NCBI RefSeq assembly: GCF_030867095.1
Contig: NC_081824.1
Span: forward strand, 51,494,882 to 51,558,881
Direction of reading: 5' to 3'
Length of the DNA stretch: 64,000 nt
Source of the DNA: Alligator mississippiensis
Lineage: Eukaryota > Chordata > Crocodylia > Alligatoridae
Shown here: positions 60,791 through 64,000 of the stretch, one piece after another
How positions within the stretch are numbered: position 1 is the first letter of the stretch
Layout: the number at the start of each line of letters is the position of its first letter
Position numbers and translations under genes: made by a program
The notes under the pieces: model-generated
The model's input: the letters and a program-made list of their open reading frames with translations, nothing else
What the model was told of the DNA's origin: nothing
Database searches by the model: none

Positions 60791-61242
60791 TGTAACAGTG
60801 AGTTCTGACATCACCTGGATCCCATGGTACTGCCTCTTTGCCCCGTCAGGGTCCTGCCCTGTTATCTCACCTGCCATGTCCTGATGTTTTTATTCGACAG
60901 GGCAGCTGCCTCTTGGAGGCAAAAGGGGTTTTGGGTGATAGGCCTTTGACGGGTTGATCATGGTGGCCCCACCTAAGTTTACTCTAGCTGCACCTGATTA
61001 GCTCTGGGTCCACTTTCCAGGGCCACAGACATCCGCTGCAACAGTATGTACTGGCTTAAGGCCATCAGTCTTGGGTTGGGCTGTCCTCTTTGCCTTAGCT
61101 TCTTTCTGTCAAGTTTACAGATAGATAGTCTGTCACTTCTCCACTGCCTGGTCCACCAGGTCGAAGCCCACCCCTTGAGGTCATCAACTTAACTCCCCGC
61201 CCTCCTCCCCTCCCCTCTCCCCCCACCCAGAATACCCTGTCA
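60791..61242. repeat. Possible LTR-like segment
   Basis: Begins TGTAACAGTGAGTTCTG and ends CAGAATACCCTGTCA, giving TG...CA termini with about 12 of 17 bases inverted. No target duplication was seen. Moderately GC-rich compared with its flanks. Confidence 0.3.
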
Positions 61243-62194
61243 TAGGTTAGCCTTGTCCTGGGCCAATCTCATTAAATCCATTAACAAAGAAAGTGTACCT
61301 TCAGTTAATGCATTTAAAAATGAATATGAATGCATTAGGAATATAATAATATAAACATTATAATTTAATTAGTAATTAAATCTTATTATTGGAGCCTGAA
61401 CTGAAAGAACCATCCCTGCCCACATTAAAGTGGGCAGCTGCACCACTTGTGCTGGATCTCTCCTCTGACTTGGAGATGCTTCCTGAAAATGGAGAAGTGT
61501 GAGGCAGTTTCACCCTATGGCGGTGGTGGCAGTAGCCACGTGGAAATAAACGCTGCTGTGAGCAGGTGTGACTGGCCCACGTACCACTGGCTTCAAGAGT
61601 CACATTGGAATCATTAAGGAAGCGGTACAACAGAGGCAGTGCACCTGCCTGCATATATGAGCGAGAGAGAGAGAGAGACGCACGCACGCTCGGGCTGTAC
61701 TTGTATTCACTCTTAACTCTGTTTCATTCAGGCATAATTTCACAGTGGTTTTGCTAACTTGTATCACTGAAGGAGCACCTTAAGGTACAGGCACCTCTTA
61801 ATGACTGTGGTTCCCCTTCTCCTGTTAAGTAGTTTTGTTCATAGCTTCAGATTTGCCATTGAAGCCATTTTACAAGTGTTAGCCCTAGAGAGGTATACTG
61901 TTTCCTCTTCCAGAACTAATGCTAATGTAGTCATAGCACTGTCATGTGCCATATAGAAAGTCTTGATGAACTTGTATCTCCAGCTCTCAGATTAGTGTTC
62001 TAACTACTGGACAGTAGTATATTGGCAGAGGACACCACTGAAGTCTTGGTTGTGAACTGATTCAGAAACAGTCAAATAGACTGAAAGTTGAAGAAAACTT
62101 GCCCAACCCTACTTGAGCTTTAGCTCTGTGCTACAGGAGGATAGCTGGGAAGATTTGTGCTTTCTTTCTGAATTGGCATGCTATTCCTATTGAT
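61243..62194 (+). other. PRIM2 intron 4, unassigned
   Basis: Contains a (GA)n plus (CGCA)n microsatellite at about 61661-61690 and a 103-codon minus-strand frame (61376-61687) without a recognisable domain. No gene supported. Confidence 0.4.
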
Positions 62195-62812
62195 AACCAA
62201 GCACTGGTATTCATCCACCGAGGCATCTCGAGCAAGGCAAAAAATGTCATTCTCCTGTTTTACTTGATCTTGGTGAGACTACAACTGGAGTGCTGTGTCC
62301 AGTTCTGGACACCGCACTAAAAGAAGGACATGGAGAAGCTTGAGAGAGTCCAGAGGAAGACCGCATGCATGATTAGAGGCCTGGAGACAAGACATATGAG
62401 GAGAGGCCGAGGGACTTGGGATTGTTCAGCCTGGAGAAGAGAAGACTCAGGGGGGACTTGGTTACAGCCTATAAGTATATCGGGGGCATACATCAGGGTT
62501 TGGGGGAGCAGCTATTCACCAAGGCCCCCCAGGAGACGACAAGAAACAATGGGTACAAGCTGATTTGAAGATCGCTTCAGGCTAGACATAAGGAAAAACT
62601 TTTTTACAAGCTGAGTGCCAAGGGTTTGGAAGAGGCTTCCCCCCCCCTGAGGTGGTACAGTCATCCACCCTGGTGATCTTCAAAAAGTGTCTTGACACCC
62701 ATCTTGCTGGGATCATTTGAACCCAGAAGTCTTTCCCACCCATGTGCAGGGGGGCTGGACCTGATTATCTGTAAGGTCCCTTTCAGCTCCTAACTACTAT
62801 GAAACTATAATG
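62195..62812 (+). mobile_element. CR1 LINE 3' fragment
   Basis: Plus-strand CR1: ACTGGAGTGCTGTGTCCAGT, then GAGAGAGTCCAGAGGAAGAC; the frame at 62330 reads MEKLERVQRKTACMIRGLE. It continues through AAGGAAAAACTTTTTTACAA to a 3' end of AACTACTATGAAACTATAA. It is 5' truncated within the RT C-terminal region and frameshifted; a C run at 62640 breaks the frame. Confidence 0.9.
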
Positions 62813-63724
62813 GCTATATAATAAACTGCAGCATTTTGTTGCAGTAGTTCTAGCATTGCATGTTTCTTTCTGCACACATGGTCTTTGGTGATTCTTTGCA
62901 TAAAATTATGGGGTTAGATAGGTATTCTTCCATCACATTTATTACTTAAGTAGCATGGGTATCCCTTCTTACCTTCATAAACATAATGAACAACAATTTG
63001 TGCAGATTATGCAAAATACTAATTAAAGGGTTTAATTTGCCAATCATTTCAGTTTGATTAGCAACAGATGCTGATTATCTACAGAAATCTAAATGGACCC
63101 TTCTAAAATGGCTTTTATTGCCTAAAATCAACATGTCAAACTAATTTAAGTAAAGCTAAAACATGCAAACACTGTACAATAACACCACCCTTGATGCAGT
63201 GCAGCAGTGTAATTTTTTTTTTTTAATTTAATTTTATTTTTTATAAATAATATCAATGGACACAATTTGTAATGGGTTCCTCTTTGGATTAAACCTTTTG
63301 GCTCTACCAAAATACAAATGAGAGAACAGGCATTTATGGCAAATTTGATGTTGGCAATGCTTCCTGCTGAGCTACCCTTGCTGCTGCTTCTGCAAAGCAG
63401 CATGTGAAGCCCAGCGTGGGAGGGCACAGCAGTGGGCACATGAGAGCTGCCTGCTGCTGTGAGCTCCCCACTACCCTGGCCACACTTCCCCTGCAGGTGG
63501 GGGCAGCAGCAAGGGGCACAACCCTGCGTGCTGCCCACGCTGCTCCCATGCACACAGGGGAAGGGTGACCCAGGCAGCATGGAGCTAGCAGCAGCAGGCA
63601 GCTTCCCTCTGTGGCCCCTTTGTGCGCTGCTGCTCCAGGTCATACATGCTGCGTTTCGGAGGGCCTGGGGGAGGGCAGCAGGGCCGAGAGCACAGCACGT
63701 GCGACCCAGAGCGGCAGCTCACAG
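62813..63724 (+). other. PRIM2 intron 4, unassigned with GC-rich block
   Basis: An AT-rich part is followed by a GC-rich block (63350-63735) with GCAGCAGG and CTGCTGCTG words and chance frames on both strands. It directly follows the second copy of the 33-bp repeat (63316-63348). It may be an inserted element; ends not found. Confidence 0.35.
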
Positions 63725-64000
63725 AGGGGCCACATAGAGAAAAGGAGTCCCGGAATGCTGCCTGTATTTTAAGGGGGTCCTCTTAAAGGTGCAGGAGCGA
63801 GTTATCCTGATGTGACAGAAAAACAGGAAATGTAACAGGTAACCAGAATCCTGTAGAAAGTGGGAACTTTGGTCATAGAACTTGGGAAAAATAAAAGAGT
63901 GCCACATGGGAATGGGAGGGAAAAGTTAGGAAGGCCAGGCACAATTTGAGATGCAACTGGCCAGGGACATAAGAAGGGCAATAAAAAGGAATTCTACAAG
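63725..64000 (+). mobile_element. CR1 LINE linker fragment, runs off the window
   Basis: Shares GCTGCCTGTATTTTAAGG... and GATGTGACAGAAAAA with CR1 at 52040. The last 60 bases translate as AQFEMQLARDIRRAIK, the CR1 stretch before the RT domain. Continues past the right edge. Confidence 0.65.

Larger units (their letters stand above)
37878..64000 (+). other. PRIM2: PRIM2 gene, 5' part (continues past the window)
   Basis: Four coding exons (151, 104, 80 and 121 nt) are separated by introns of 828, 1005 and 8552 bases, followed by an intron of at least 15.3 kb. Every junction is GT...AG. Splice phases are 1, 0, 2 and 0, and the spliced frame encodes 152 residues colinear with vertebrate PRIM2. 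PRIM2 (p58) binds the catalytic subunit PRIM1 and the polymerase alpha complex and helps start RNA primers at replication. The four cysteines of its iron-sulphur cluster lie in the C-terminal half, which is not in this window. I searched the rest of the window for the next exon by eye and did not find it. Confidence 0.9.

Noticed and set aside
61376..61687. 103-codon minus-strand frame
   Set aside because: No recognisable domain; starts in a GA/CG microsatellite. Could be part of an unnamed repeat but not a supported gene.
1..64000. CRISPR arrays, bacterial operons, rRNA or confident tRNA genes
   Set aside because: None visible; the regularly repeated sequences here are minisatellites or transposon-internal repeats.

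Overview
This window is vertebrate nuclear DNA, almost certainly from a sauropsid and most probably a crocodilian. Two things point there. Many CR1 LINE copies carry the sauropsid-type 3' end (ATTCTATGA-like repeats next to a GGTCGGAAGGGACC-type motif). Many short hAT-type DNA transposons start CAGTGGTTYTCAAC or similar and have 8-bp target duplications. The CR1 3' ends look to me most like alligator copies, but that is from memory; a turtle cannot be excluded. There are no bacterial features, CRISPR arrays or confident RNA genes.

The only host gene I can support is PRIM2 (large subunit, p58, of DNA primase in the DNA polymerase alpha-primase complex) on the + strand. A CpG island (about 37380-38230) holds its promoter. 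Four coding exons follow at 37878-38028, 38857-38960, 39966-40045 and 48598-48718. They splice in a consistent frame into the first 152 residues. The iron-sulphur C-terminal half is not in the window, so the fourth intron is longer than 15 kb and the gene continues to the right.

Left part (1-37380), upstream intergenic DNA: five minus-strand CR1 copies (2578-5215, 14857-18065, 28296-29690, 31030-32191, 34825-36085). The copy at 31030-32191 keeps an uninterrupted reverse-transcriptase C-terminal reading frame. This part also holds a decayed APE-type LINE with a C-terminal zinc finger (9960-13425), pieces of a second APE-type LINE (26370-26880 and 30400-30990), a 1351-bp solo LTR with a perfect 5-bp target duplication inside a CR1 (3368-4718), other LTR-like segments, and several hAT elements. 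The CR1 at 14857-18065 carries two later insertions: a 543-bp hAT element and a 951-bp LTR-like element.

Right part (38029-64000), PRIM2 introns: hAT elements with target duplications, palindromic MITEs, plus-strand CR1 fragments (52040-52350, 56740-58575, 62195-62812, 63725-64000) and long AT-rich stretches with nothing recognisable.

I found no new multi-gene system. The most useful observations are the nested transposon insertions, the CR1 with an open RT frame, a few very recent-looking duplications (2x41 bp, 2x22 bp, and a 33-bp perfect repeat 2.8 kb apart), and several short DNA-transposon families with clear boundaries.
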